A stretch of 64,000 nucleotides of DNA, from positions 1 through 64,000 of the forward strand of contig JAXGGA010005841.1 in assembly GCA_038373865.1 (NCBI GenBank). The letters run 5' to 3'. Below the pieces are notes generated by a model. The model was not told where the DNA came from. It was given only the letters and a program-made list of their open reading frames with translations, and made no database searches. This DNA is from Uloborus plumipes. Lineage: Eukaryota > Arthropoda > Arachnida > Araneae > Uloboridae. Positions 33,378 to 44,779 of the stretch are shown in pieces. Numbering within the stretch: the stretch's first letter is position 1; each line of letters begins with the position of its first letter. Made by a program: the position numbers and the translations under genes.

Positions 33378-34242
33378 TAATGTTATATACATTATATATA
33401 TTTAATACCCCCTGCGATGAGAAACAAATTTTATCCATGCATTAGGTATGAAAAATGTTAAATTTTATAAGAATATTATATTTGAGAATTTTATTATTCT
33501 AATACTGATTATATTAAGAAAATTTATAAATTGCAAATTTGTATTTATCCTGATAATATTTTTTTACCATAATAAATAGATGGTAATATATAAAAATATT
33601 ATAAAATATTACAAAATTTTATAAAATATTACTCGCTGTGTACTATTGTATAATATTTTTAAGAAGGTTTAAATTTTATGTTTCGTTTTCCTTCCACTTA
33701 ACTGATAAGGTATAAAATTAGCGAGCCAAAACTTGACACCTCCAACTTTCAAAACTTCTGGATCCTCCTCTGTATATGTATATTTCTCACAAATCTGTAA
33801 TCGTGTAATCGAAATCGTAATCGGCACATAATAATCGTAATCGATTACATTTTTTTACGTAATCTAATCGTTGCTGTAATCGTAATAGCGATTTGGCAGA
33901 GGGTTGTAATCGTAATCGTAATTGTAATCTCCAATTTTTCACGCTCGTAATCATAATCGTAATCGATTACGTCTTCTCGTAATTGACTCCAAGCCTGATT
34001 TGAATTGTTACCTTGCTCACTCCAAGCACTTTTTTTAACACTTAAGGCAACTACTAAGAAATTTACACGTAAAAGGAAGTAGTGTGGGGTCCATACCAGA
34101 TTTTTTTTCTTCCTTTTCGTTTTTTTCTTATTCCTAATTCTCTTCTCTTTCTTTTTCTTTTGGTCCGCTCCGGATGTCACCCTCCTCCCGACAGGTAATA
34201 CGGAGCGGATCGCCCCCACGCAGCGACGCTATTGCTTGTCTT

Positions 34243-35873
34243 AGTGCTGTTATTTCAGGCCAGGTAATGCGATAAATAACAATTATTGAATTGTATTAAA
34301 ATGGGACATTAGCCTCATTTGTGTTATTATTAGAGCAGATTTTATTTTTCGCCACCATTAATTAATTCCTAGACGCTAACATTTCTTTTTATCCGTACCG
34401 CTTTCGTTGAAACGAATAAAAAACTGGCACAAGTTTCTCAAACATGACTAGGGGGAAATAATTTCAGATTTGGTGAGACTAGACGCGACTTTTGTTTCCT
34501 GTAAATACGATTCGGGAACCCCCCAGGGAAATCAAAAGATCGATAACTCAGAATACGGGGGCTTCCAGTCTCACGCTTGTAGTTCCTTGTTGGTTTTCAA
34601 TCCCAAAAGGTTGAGTTCGCGCTTTTATTTAGTTGGCATCAACGACTTTAGCGCACGGCGAAGTTTGTTTGTTATAGACAAATTGTTCGATTAAAAAAAG
34701 AAAAAAAAAGGTTCAATGTTATATTTTATTGAAAGTATTGATTCGGCTGTGTGTTTGCATGTTGATCTTGCATGATATTTTCTGGGTTTCGCTCATATAA
34801 CTACCGTGGAAACCCATTTTCCGTTACCCGCTTCGTACGTTATCCAGCTTCTGACGTCATTTTCTATTGGTCTCGAAAAAAAGGCTGTACCCCCAGATAT
34901 TGTTAAAAGATTCCGGATTTTACGCTCTTCTTTTTGAAAAAGTCCGCTTAATACGCTTTTCATCTGTAGAATGATGTAAATAGATTGTGTTACGCGCAGA
35001 AATTATTGCAAAATAGCTCTTAAGATTGAAAAATAAGAATAAGAAATGAAAATTAATTAGCTTGTTTCATGACATCCATTCAATTACAACAAATCCAGTG
35101 AAAAATTAGTTTCACATTACTTAAATAAACAACGAAAATTCTTGATGGAATCGAACACCGTTAAGAAAAATGTTTCTTTGCTTATTTTAAGATTGTTATG
35201 ACTTTTAAAGGAATTTTAAATTCTAACATAGGAACTCTCAACGTGCATTAAATTTGTACTCGCCTTCTGAGATCTGTGACTTACATTCGATTACGATGAA
35301 ATCGAACGCTTTCCTTGATCTTTTCCGAAGTAAAATGCAAATTTTCTCCTTTGGAGTTCTATTTCATAAGCGAATAAGAACCGACTCTGATCCTGAAACT
35401 TTAATTCGTGTTTCAAAGAGAATTTCTGCCACTTCGGAATAGAGTTTCTGTTTCTTTTAAAGCAGCAATAAAAGAGCAGTGACTTACAAATTCAAATTTG
35501 AATATGCCGTTGTAAAAGAATAATACACGCAAAAATAACGACAATTCTTGAAAATTATGACTTACTATATTGCTTACTTCTGTAAAGAAGGAATTATCAG
35601 ATTGCTTACAGGAAGCCTGCACAAATTCCTACATATAAATTCTTGATTTAGGAATAAAAATTTAGTAAAAATCTGACGATGCAATGTTAGTGATTCTTTA
35701 ACTTTCCTGATTTAGAAGGCTCAAAAAAATCGATATTTTGGGGGGAATTTTTTAGGATAAAGAAAAGCTGGTCTAGCGAACTTTTATTTTTTTGAGCTTG
35801 ATGATATTTTGAACAGTAAGAACAATTTTTGCAGCATTCAAGATTAAAATTTAAAACAAATGGAAGCAGGGTT
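34243..35873. other. Unassigned stretch
   Basis: No gene or terminal repeats are supported. It is slightly less AT-rich at 34450-34660. Confidence 0.35.
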
Positions 35874-35881
35874 GTTCAATC

Positions 35882-36177
35882 CAGGGCCTGATTACCCAAA
35901 AGGCTCGGGAAGCTTGAGCTTCCCCTCCAAATTTTTAGGGGGGACAATGACTGAAAAGCTACAAACAAAATTCAAGTTTCGACTTTTATATTTAGCTTTA
36001 AAGAGAGCTGGTTCAATATAATTTGTCCCAACTGTGCTATATTGTACTTTAACAGCTTTTTTTTACACTTAAATCATTTAGATTTTAAATTTGCCAATTA
36101 TTTTCCCACCAACAAAATGCGGAGGACCCCAAAATGAGACTGAGCTTTCCTTAACCATAGGGGTTAATCGGGCCCTG
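35882..36177. mobile_element. hAT-like MITE, CAGGGCCTGATTA family, copy 2
   Basis: 296 bp with ends CAGGGCCTGATTA and TTAATCGGGCCCTG. GTTCAATC is perfectly duplicated at 35874-35881 and 36178-36185. Same family as 28326-28519. Confidence 0.88.
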
Positions 36178-36419
36178 GTTCAATCTAGAGATTACGAAAA
36201 TGATGGAGCTCTTTGAGTTCTTCAATCGTTTCCTACTGCAGATGGATTTATTATTTTTAAATCCCTTAGATGTGCTCAATATATCTGCTTGTTTCATTTG
36301 GAAACTGAAAAGAATCTAATATTAATTCAATACGTATTAACATCCACAAATGATGAAATCAGGAAAAAAAATAGAAAAAACTTACAAACAAATATCGGCA
36401 ACTAAAAAATATATTTTAA

Positions 36420-36641
36420 CCCTTTAACGGGCCCTTTATTTCTTGTAATTTGTACTATTTACGAATATATTTTACACATATATTTAGTATATACTAAATT
36501 TATTTAGTAAATTCTACAATCTACTAAAGGAATTGAGTATTAAAGGTGATTACTTTACATTAGGTAAAAGAGATTGCCTTGAACATTTAAAATAATTGAT
36601 GAAACTGGTGGTAAGTATACTTACCACGGCCTTATAAAGGG
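36420..36641. mobile_element. piggyBac-like MITE, CCCTTTAACGGG family
   Basis: 222 bp between TTAA (36416-36419 and 36642-36645). Ends are CCCTTTAACGGGCCC and GGCCTTATAAAGGG. A palindrome GGTAAGTATACTTACC lies near the right end. Confidence 0.8.
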
Positions 36642-36645
36642 TTAA

Positions 36646-37470
36646 AAAAAAAGGACTAGGACTTGTACGTCATCAGGGGAAAGAACCAAATCCTATTTCA
36701 GAAGGATTTTTGTGCATAGCAAGTGGGAAGGTGCTAAGCTTTGTGACTCCCCTCACAGGGCTTTAAATTTTTTGGGACTCCCCCCCCCTCACCCCAAGCC
36801 TTACAAGTTTTTTGGGACCTCCCAACTTGCAATGCAGAAAGAACATTGTAAAATATGATTTGGGCCATTTCACGAAAACACCGCCATCTTGTCCCACACG
36901 TGACACTCATATATTTCATTAAAAAGTACTCATTTTACCCGGAACTTGGGCACCCGGGAAGGATAGTAGGGGAGTTTCCGAACGTAAGAAAAGTACCGAT
37001 CCGTTCGAATTTTAATTTAACGGCTCAAAAATTGCTTAAAATGTCTCTTTCTACCTGAAATAACTATGGGATCTTCTCGATTTTAGTCTCATTGGAAAGC
37101 TCGCGAAAAATAGCTTTTAAGGGGATTTCCTTCCAAAAGTTCGAAAACTCCTCAACCAGAAAAAAAATATGGGCGTTTTTTAGTTAGTGAAAATCAATTT
37201 TAAATTGTATTATTAATATCTTCTGCACGAGCATGAAAGAAATTGAATAGAGTGAAGGAAATTATTGACGAGAAAAAGGTGCTGCCATTTTTTTCTTGAG
37301 TATGAACAAATACAATTCTTACTTTTGCTTTTAGGCTTTTCCTGCAATGGGGGATTTGAAACTTTTTTGGCGATTGATAAATTTTTCGAACTGCGTGCCG
37401 GCAAAACATTGACTTTAATCGAATTGGTACTTTTAAACACATCCATCACTTGAGAAAACTTTTACGCTCA
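36646..37470. other. Unassigned stretch leading to a Helitron 3' end
   Basis: No gene is supported. At least the last few hundred bases probably belong to the Helitron that ends at 37503; its 5' end was not found. Confidence 0.3.
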
Positions 37471-37481
37471 AGGTAGACCCT

Positions 37482-37503
37482 GTGCAGAGCCGGGCTATGC
37501 TAG
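37482..37503 (+). repeat. Helitron 3' terminus
   Basis: Hairpin GCAGAGCC / GGGCTATGC followed directly by CTAG (37500-37503) and then T. Confidence 0.6.
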
Positions 37504-38051
37504 TTATATTTAAAACTCGAACAATTTTCAAAGATCATAAATATTTTCAGAGACTTGAAAAGCATACTTATTAGTACATATTTAAAGTAAAATTATAGTT
37601 TTTTAAATCAATGACTTATTCAGAGAGGAGAAATAATATAGGTTCATAAATATCAAAAAGGAAAACTAAAAATAAAAAATTCATTTTATCTTGGAGGGAA
37701 AACTTTAGAAATATTTAATATTATTTTTAAACAGTGCTCTGAAAAAAAAAAAGGTTGTTAACTTTCGTGCAATATAAATCTACTTCAACAGGCAAAAAGA
37801 CTTTCTGATGCAATAGATATCGCAATAACTATACTCAGTTACAATTTAAATAGGCGAATCAAGTTTAGAAATTTTGCGTCGTCTCCATGGAAACCGTACG
37901 AAAGAAAACAGCTCCGCTCTTTTCTTTTTATGCACTGCTGTTGAGGCATTTCAGTTTTTTTATGTTTACCGAATTAGGCTTACGCTTTTACTTATATCCT
38001 CATGTTTCAGCTATTTCTAATTGTTTTCTAACAAATCTAGTCATTTTATAC

Positions 38052-38080
38052 CACGGGCAAAGCCGTGCTGATACCGCTAG
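38052..38080 (+). repeat. Helitron 3' terminus abutting another Helitron
   Basis: Hairpin CACGGGCAAAGCCGTG at 38052-38067, then CTGATACCG and CTAG at 38077-38080. The next Helitron starts at 38081. The same hairpin ends that next Helitron at 39691-39706. The 5' end of the element ending here was not found. Confidence 0.65.
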
Positions 38081-39719
38081 CTAATAATAAAGCTGAAGGT
38101 GCGTCTGTCTTTCTTTCTTTCTTTCTTTCTGTCTGTCTGTTACGCGCGTAGCACCAAAACCGTTCGGTCGATTTTCATGCCACTTGGCACAAAATTAGTT
38201 TGTAGCATGTAGTTTTGCACCTCGAAGCGATTTTTCGAAAATTCCATTTCGTTCTTTTTCTATTCGAATTCTTAGCGGAAATTCGATAAAATAGGGAAGA
38301 AATATTTCATACACATTTTCAAGTCTTATGTCATTCGAAAGCTTGAAATTTTCTGCACAAAATGAAGTTTTTTCGAAGTTTCTACGATCATCAGGAGAGC
38401 TGTAACAATTGTTTTTAGAATCCCGGAATTCAAGGCTTATCTTCAGTAAAGCAAGCCAAACGATTCTAAAATGGTTAATGAAATGAATTATTTTATCAAC
38501 GGAAATCAACTTTTAATGTTGTTACCATGGTTACGTTTTTATTTCGTTTATTTGTTTCGTTCTTTTTCCATTAATAATTTTAAAAATGTATTTGTTTTTG
38601 TAGCAATCCAAACTCCAAGCCTTATTAAAATTAGTCAAATGAAATATAATAAAATCGTGATAAGATGGCACCTGTCAATCAAATGAGAAATCGAGTCCTT
38701 TCTTTAAAAAAGGTAGAGAAGGAAGAAACTGACGCGTACCATTTTTGTGAGTTTAGAGATATTTTGGCGATCTGACGAGTTGTGTAGAAGAGGGAAACAT
38801 TGTTTAACCAAATGAGGTCAAAAAAGAAACAACATGATAGTAAACCATTCTAAATTTATCGTCTGGCAAAACATATTTTATTTCCTTTTTTTTATTTCAA
38901 TATAAATTGCAGTAAATGGCTTGAGTGAACGAGTTTGGCTTTTAATTTATCATTTGCTGGTTGATGTTTGTCGATGTTTATTGTTTTTATTATCATGGTG
39001 AAGAATAATGCACGAAATTTCTATTATTTTGTTTTTGAAGTTAGGAAAGAAAACTTTCTTCTTCTTTTAAACTTTGGTAAGATTTCTGTGAGCAGCAAAA
39101 TTGTTCTTATTTTCTCTTTTGGCTTATTTTTGTGCACCTCCCCTTGGGGTTGCATTCGAATTTCCCCAAGGGGGTTTTTACCCCTTTTATGGGGTAAATC
39201 AGTGTTAATTTCAATGCAGACAAAAGTGATATGAATTGGCGCGACCACTTGGCGAAATATCGCCAAGCTTTTAGTCGCCAAGTGTTTGACGCCAATTTGG
39301 TGACATATCGCCAAGTTGGCGGCAAATTTGGCGAAAAAATTTATTTTTTTATTTTGGTTCAATTTGGTGCTATTGGCGATATTTTGCGAAAAATCCACTG
39401 AATGATGTTAAAATCGGCAATATTTAGGAGATTAATCATTGAAAAACATTTTTTTTGCATTGTTTTGTGGCAAACTAGGGATGTAAATGTTTGAATTGTT
39501 ATCTTGCTCACTCCAAGCACTATTTTAGCACTTAAGGCATCTACTAAGAAATTTACACGTAAAAGGAAGTAGTGTGGGGTCCATGCCAAATTTTTATATC
39601 ATTCTTTAAAAGAATTATAGTTGAATAACTAAAATAGAGTTTTTTTTTTTGCTATATCAATTTTTTACAAATGAATTTTTAAATTTACACCACGGGCAAA
39701 GCCGTGCGGGTACTGCTAG
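38081..39719 (+). mobile_element. Non-autonomous Helitron, copy F
   Basis: Starts CTAATAATAAAGCTGAAGG at 38081 directly after a CTAG, then has a TTTC/TCTG microsatellite (38104-38141). Ends with hairpin CACGGGCAAAGCCGTG, CGGGTACTG and CTAG at 39719 before T. It contains a truncated HINE copy (39131-39590). No protein remnant was recognised. Confidence 0.65.
39131..39590. mobile_element. HINE/DINE-1-like element, copy H4 (left-truncated)
   Basis: Starts at the internal block GTGCACCTCCCCTTG and ends with CACGTAAAAGGAAGTAGTGTG then CATGCCAAA. It is more diverged than H1-H3 and lacks the terminal palindrome at its left. Confidence 0.65.
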
Positions 39720-40105
39720 TACATTAATAAAGCACAAATTTCTAAGAAAACGTTATGCTTTATTAATGTTGATTTTTCCATAGAATAATAGTTTACGCAC
39801 AAAGCAATTTTAACCGTTTGCATTTACCCACTGTTGCAAAAGTCAAGTGGGGAAAAAGTTTATAGTGCCGTAACTATGACAACCATAAGAGGAAAAGTGC
39901 GGAGAATGGGAAATTAATATTTTTTCACACACCAGCTCTCATTACACAGGATATAATTAATGATAAAGCTTTCATCTGACCTGTAAACTATAAACATTTT
40001 CACTTTTTAAGGATATTTTTGGTTTAAATATCTTTATAAAACATAATCGAAAAAAACATCAATATTTTGACAAGAATAACGATGTTTCAAAAGTATCGAC
40101 ATTAA

Positions 40106-40335
40106 CCTTTTGGATCTGGGCTGTTTATACAGAAATTTTTCTTTCGACCCAGGTAGTACCACAGTTTAACCAGATTTCTTTTCCATTGAAAAAAGAAGGT
40201 ATAAACTGTCGTACCAGACATATGAATCCTTGAAAAAATCCCTGGCTCCAAAGGGTTCGAGTGAAAATTTCAATGCTGTCCTCTAAACTAGACGAGACTT
40301 ATGGTACAACGTGTGTACTGCCCAGCTCCTAAAGG
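40106..40335. mobile_element. piggyBac-like MITE, CCTTTTGGATCTGGGC family
   Basis: 230 bp between TTAA (40102-40105 and 40336-40339). Ends CCTTTTGGATCTGGGCTGT and ACTGCCCAGCTCCTAAAGG match at about 15 of 19 bases as inverted repeats. Confidence 0.78.
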
Positions 40336-40339
40336 TTAA

Positions 40340-41888
40340 TGCCCCATCACTATTTTCAAGATTTCTTTATTTTTTAATATTTGTTTAAAAGTGAGGAATA
40401 TTTATGAATTGATTTTATTCCTGGCACACTGTTCATTGAAATGTTGAATAGTACCAACACAGAGTTAACTCACAAAACTGTAATGCATATAAAAACCTAG
40501 GGAGTACAATGGTAAAAATTTTAAAATCAAGTAAGTTTGAACGAAAATAAAAATAAATCTAATCTTTACAGACAGATCAGAAAACAAAAATACATTCATA
40601 AAATATTTTTTATGAGACGAAATTAGTAATAATATTCATTGAAACCAAAACGCTGGACAAAAAACTGCACAACATTCATTTTTGATAAAATAATCATTTA
40701 TTGCTTTTGTAAATATTATTTTTAAAAAATATAAGTTCAACAGCCATATATAAATACATTCAAATTGTTGTAAGTATGTACAGATGAAACAATATTTGAG
40801 CAGTTTAAGTAATTCATTTTTATACAAAATGTTTCATAAAATAATTCATAATGAAATCACGTTAAAAAAAACTGGATGTACTAATTTTTTGGTAGCATAC
40901 ATTCAATGTGCGTGATACAAAATTTTTGTTTCCAGTATAACTTACTTTATAAATATGGACATCACAAATAATACCCAATATTTGGTGTTTTTACATGTTA
41001 TGAACTTTTTTCTTGGCCTCAAAGAGTGAATAAAATGAAGGTCAACTGTGCATTTGTGGTGATAGTAAGTAATATTGAACATAAACCTCAAAATTAATAA
41101 AAAGATAAAAATACAAACAATAAGAGCATGATGTAAAATAATAAATATTCTAAGTTCATTATATTTCACCATTTAAAAAAAAAAAACCACATTTAAAATA
41201 AATTTCATTATGTTACCAAGTCTTAAGATATAAATGCTGAAAATTCATCACATAATGATTAAGTTTTCTGAAATATAAATATTTGAAATTCATGACATAT
41301 GACAATTTTTAAAAAAATTAACCTTTATATTTGTTTATCATTAAGTTTCAGGTATTAAATATGAAAAAAATCATTTTAAATGCAACAACTTTTAAGAAAT
41401 AAATATTTAAAACTCATTATATATCCGATACATTTTCAGAAATACATATTCAAAACTCATTACATTAAATTAAACAAGCTTTAAAAAATAAATACTTAAT
41501 TTTTTTCATACATATTGACTAAATTTTCAGATATAAGTATTTAAACTCTGTTACTAAATTTTGAGAAGTAAATATTTAAAACTTATTAAAGGTTGCTAAG
41601 TTTAAAAAAAAAATAAAATGTTCATTACATAGACAACCTTTCTACTTTTGAAATAAATTAATAAATTAAATAAAAATAAATAAATATTTAATTTGTAAAA
41701 TTCCATGTTTTTTCATTTCAAGCTACACATTCTATAAGTTTTTCTGAGTTTGAAATTGTCTCCAGAGGAATACTTCTATTTTAACAAGAAAAACTGAAAT
41801 GTAACATTTTCAAAGAAAAGAAAAATAATTTTCTACAAGATTAAAATGATTTCAATATTTCAATACTGTTGGCCCTTCTTAAACAAAT
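40340..41888. other. AT-rich region downstream of Artemis, with degenerate repeats
   Basis: At 41227-41600 a loosely repeated unit of roughly 50-60 bases (AAATATTTAAAACTCATTA and variants) recurs about six times, probably a decayed minisatellite. No gene is supported. Confidence 0.45.
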
Positions 41889-42016
41889 ACTGTCAGTTCC
41901 AAGAAATATTCTTCGATTAAACGGGGTATTCGATTAAGTAGGGATCTTTAACATTACGCCTATGGCATCGGTTCCGAGATTATTTTATCCGTTACCTGAT
42001 TAAACACGGATGACAG
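41889..42016. mobile_element. Short pogo/Tigger-like MITE
   Basis: 128 bp with ends CTGTCAGTTCC and GGATGACAG flanked by TA. The internal phrase CGATTAAACGGGGTATTCGA is typical of pogo-type derivatives. Confidence 0.6.
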
Positions 42017-42258
42017 TATTTTTTTAAAAATCATGAAAAACACAAAATAAAATGGCAATTCATGAATTTTAATTGCAAATTTTTACTTTTAATAAATTTT
42101 ACTGAAAAAAATTATTTTTGAAAACTTGAAATTTTGCTGGTTAAACATCATTACATCAAATATTATAATCTAAAATAAACTTTCTTTCATGTTTAATTAT
42201 AGCATTTTAAATGCAGTCAATTCTAGTTATGTCACGCTTTATGAATTGGTGAATACAT

Positions 42259-42264
42259 TTTATT
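42259..42264 (-). terminator. Candidate polyadenylation signal of Artemis gene
   Basis: AATAAA on the minus strand about 115 bases after the stop codon. Other AATAAA-like words occur further down in this AT-rich DNA, so the choice is tentative. Confidence 0.35.
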
Positions 42265-42377
42265 CATGTTATTAAAAGTTTTTCATCTAAATTTGAAAAT
42301 AACAAAACAAAATTAATTGTGCTTAAATAATTTAAAACGTACAACTTTGAATAAATATTTTAACTAAAAATTATTTG

Positions 42378-44779
42378 TCAGGAATCATCATCAATTATTA
42401 TTTCATCACAAATACTTCTCAGAAAAGAGTTCTTTGAGTCATCTTTGATTAAAGGCAAATCATCAGGCGTACTCTCAAAACTGGGCAGTTCTGGGTTATT
42501 AGAGCAGTTCGCTAAGGCAACAGCACTCTCTGTTCGAAGGCAACTACCCCTAACTCCAGGATATACTGCAGAATGGTCAGAAACATTATTTTCCACTGAG
42601 AGTTTTGCTTTTTTTGGTTCGATGAGGCTTGGGCTATCATCTGTGTCACTAGGAGAGTCCATTATTTTAGAAGCTTTGGAAATTTGCCTTGAATTTTTAT
42701 AGCACCCTAAATTATTTGTTTTGATAGTATCACAGTTTGCTTTACCATTAAAATAAGAGTTACCCACATAGTATTGATCCTCATCCGAATCATCAGAAGA
42801 AAGCTCGATCAGTTCAACACTTTTGTCCCTTTGATCCTTGTTATTACTCATAACACAGACGCTGTCATTACTATTTTCATCTATGTAATGAATACAATCT
42901 TCCACATTTCTGCAACCAACATTATTTTCAGATAATACAGGATGGTTGTGATGTTTATTAAACATTGCATTTTCTTTCTTATCTTCGCACTGTTCAATGA
43001 AATCAAATTTACTGTCAAAACCAAGATGAGAATGATGAGAAGAAACATAATTTTTTTGCTCGTCTTTTGCGCGTGTCACATTACAAGCTGCAACATTTCT
43101 CTCAGGTAGTGCAACAGATTTGCAGAGGAATTCACTTCTTTTGTCATTGACTGTCACCAGTTGATTCAATCTTGAACCCTTGTTTCCAGATGAAACACAA
43201 GATGCATCTATTTGACTAGAGTTTGATGGAAAATTTTTGCTACTTTCACATAAATCTTCATTCGTATGATGTTTATAAGAATTAACTTTTAAACTTTTAT
43301 TAACTTCAACATTACTTCTATCTTTAAACAACGGTTTTTTAATGGAACAATTATAAAAACTAGCATCCTTGCTATGTGATTTTTGGTCAATAAGCACAAA
43401 TTTTGATTCGTTTAGCGAAATTTCTTTTAAGTAATGTTCATTTTCATTCGTAGTCTGTTTGATGTCAGGAGGTGCAAGAGCTTGAACTGGTACCTTAGTG
43501 GTATTTTCTTTACAAAAATAAAACTCTAAATTTCGATCTGGCGAAGTCTTTTTAAAAAATTCATATTTAATATTATCTTTGTTAAAGCTATGCTTTTGAT
43601 TAGTGTCTGATTTAGAGTTAGTAGCTACTGAATTATTTTTGAAAAATGTATAAACGATTTCGTCCAAATTGCTAAGCTTTTTACTTGAATTACTTTTGGA
43701 ATTACTTTCTTTATTTAGCACAGAACTTTCTTCTACCCCAGTTCTATGTTCAAGAATGTCTTCTTTGAAACATTTAACATCATTTCCAGACTGATTTGCA
43801 GGTAAAACTTCATTTTCTTCGGAGCTAAACAAATGAGAAAGATTATCATTTAAAAAACTGAACACAGCAGCCTCAGTATTTCCCTTTCTTTCAGATACAT
43901 TATTTTTGGGTTCTTCACAGCTAACACTCATATTTTTCACAAAATAATTATTTTGTTTTTTATCACATGAATCTGTTATATTTTTATTTTTAGCACTCTT
44001 GCTTGAACAATCATTTGGTTCCTTATTTTTATTACTTGAACTGCTGCTTGAATAATTGCTTGAATAATAATTTACTCCCTTATTTTTATTACTAGCATTG
44101 TTCCTTGAACAATATTTTGCTTCAGTATTTTTATTGCTTACATTCATGCTTGAAAAGTCATTTGATTCCTTATTTTTAGTACTTGCATTGTTGCTTGAAT
44201 AAGCAATCATTTCCTTATTTTTATTATTTCCATTCTTGCTTGAAAAATAATTTGATTCCTTATTTTTATTACTTGCATTGTTGCTTGGATAATCATTTGC
44301 TTCATTATTTTTATTGCCTGCATTGTTGCTTGAACAATTATTCGCTTCCTTATTTATTTTTTCTTTCACAGAAGCTCGTAATTCAAAACTGTCACTCATA
44401 CTCTCCTCTAAAATACTGATGTTCTGATTTTCTGAGATCAACAAGTTTTTGTGAGAGACAGTTTTACTTTTATCAAAAGTTTCAATCGAAGAATCACCTA
44501 AAATTTTACTTTTAGATGGCCATGAAGCACTATTCAATTTGATTGGAGATGAACTCAGCTCATCTTCAGATGATAATGTAAAGTCCCATTTTATTGGAGA
44601 GGTCACCGGAGGACGGACAGTGGTGTCTGCACTTTCTTTTACGTCCTGTTTAATATCTACACTCCCTTTGTCCTGATGCAAATTTGCAGGTAGTGAAGAA
44701 ATGGCTTTGGGTTGCTTTAGCGGAAGTTCATAGCATTCATCAAAAAATGGCATACTGTCGCTTGAGTTCAAAATGTTAT
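42378..44779 (-). CDS. DCLRE1C: Artemis last exon: long disordered tail
   Basis: 2,402 bases, preceded by AG (44781-44780) and ending at TGA (42380-42378). It encodes 799 residues rich in Ser, Asn, Lys and Asp with no predicted fold. Near its start PFFDECYELPLKQ resembles the conserved short block (FD....PLPLR-like) that follows the core in human Artemis, supporting the exon assignment. IKWDFTLSSEDE follows at tail residues 62-73. Eight 15-19-residue repeats occupy 44348-43977. SVELIELSSDDSDED (about 42825-42778) and the C-terminal DEIIIDDDS look like SUMO-interaction motifs. Numerous Ser followed by acidic residues could be kinase sites. Confidence 0.88.

Larger units (their letters stand above)
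27218..33997. mobile_element. hAT-like element with TAATCG-rich ends, 6.8 kb including nested insertions
   Basis: Ends CAGGCTTGGAGTAATCG and TAATTGACTCCAAGCCTG are inverted repeats. The flanking ATTTGAAT (27210-27217 and 33998-34005) is a perfect 8-bp target duplication. About 200 bases at each end are built from GTAATCG/CGATTAC words. No hAT transposase frame was recognised. The interior is largely other transposons. Confidence 0.85.
26548..34100. mobile_element. HINE/DINE-1-like element, copy H3, split at ATTTGAAT
   Basis: Left part 26548-27217 and right part 33998-34100 together equal copy H2 with no difference seen by eye. The split is caused by the hAT-like element at 27218-33997, whose 8-bp target duplication is ATTTGAAT. 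Confidence 0.8.
26336..34234. mobile_element. Outermost hAT-like MITE of a five-level nest
   Basis: The left part begins CAGTGGCGTAGATAGCAAGG at 26336 and the right part ends CAGCGACGCTATTG at 34234. Flanks TTTGTCTT (26328-26335) and CTTGTCTT (34235-34242) agree at 7 of 8 bases. Without its insertion the element would be about 340 bp. The HINE copy H3 fills the rest. Confidence 0.6.

Noticed and set aside
33845..34219. 124-residue frame rich in Lys and Thr-Ile repeats
   Set aside because: It is a translation of TAATCG repeats, a HINE end and a MITE end joined at transposon boundaries.
34470..34694. 74-residue frame in a less AT-rich part as an exon
   Set aside because: It has no convincing splice sites, homology or neighbouring exons that I can recognise.
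44183..44419. Plus-strand 78-residue Cys/Leu-rich frame
   Set aside because: It is the antisense of the Artemis tail minisatellite.
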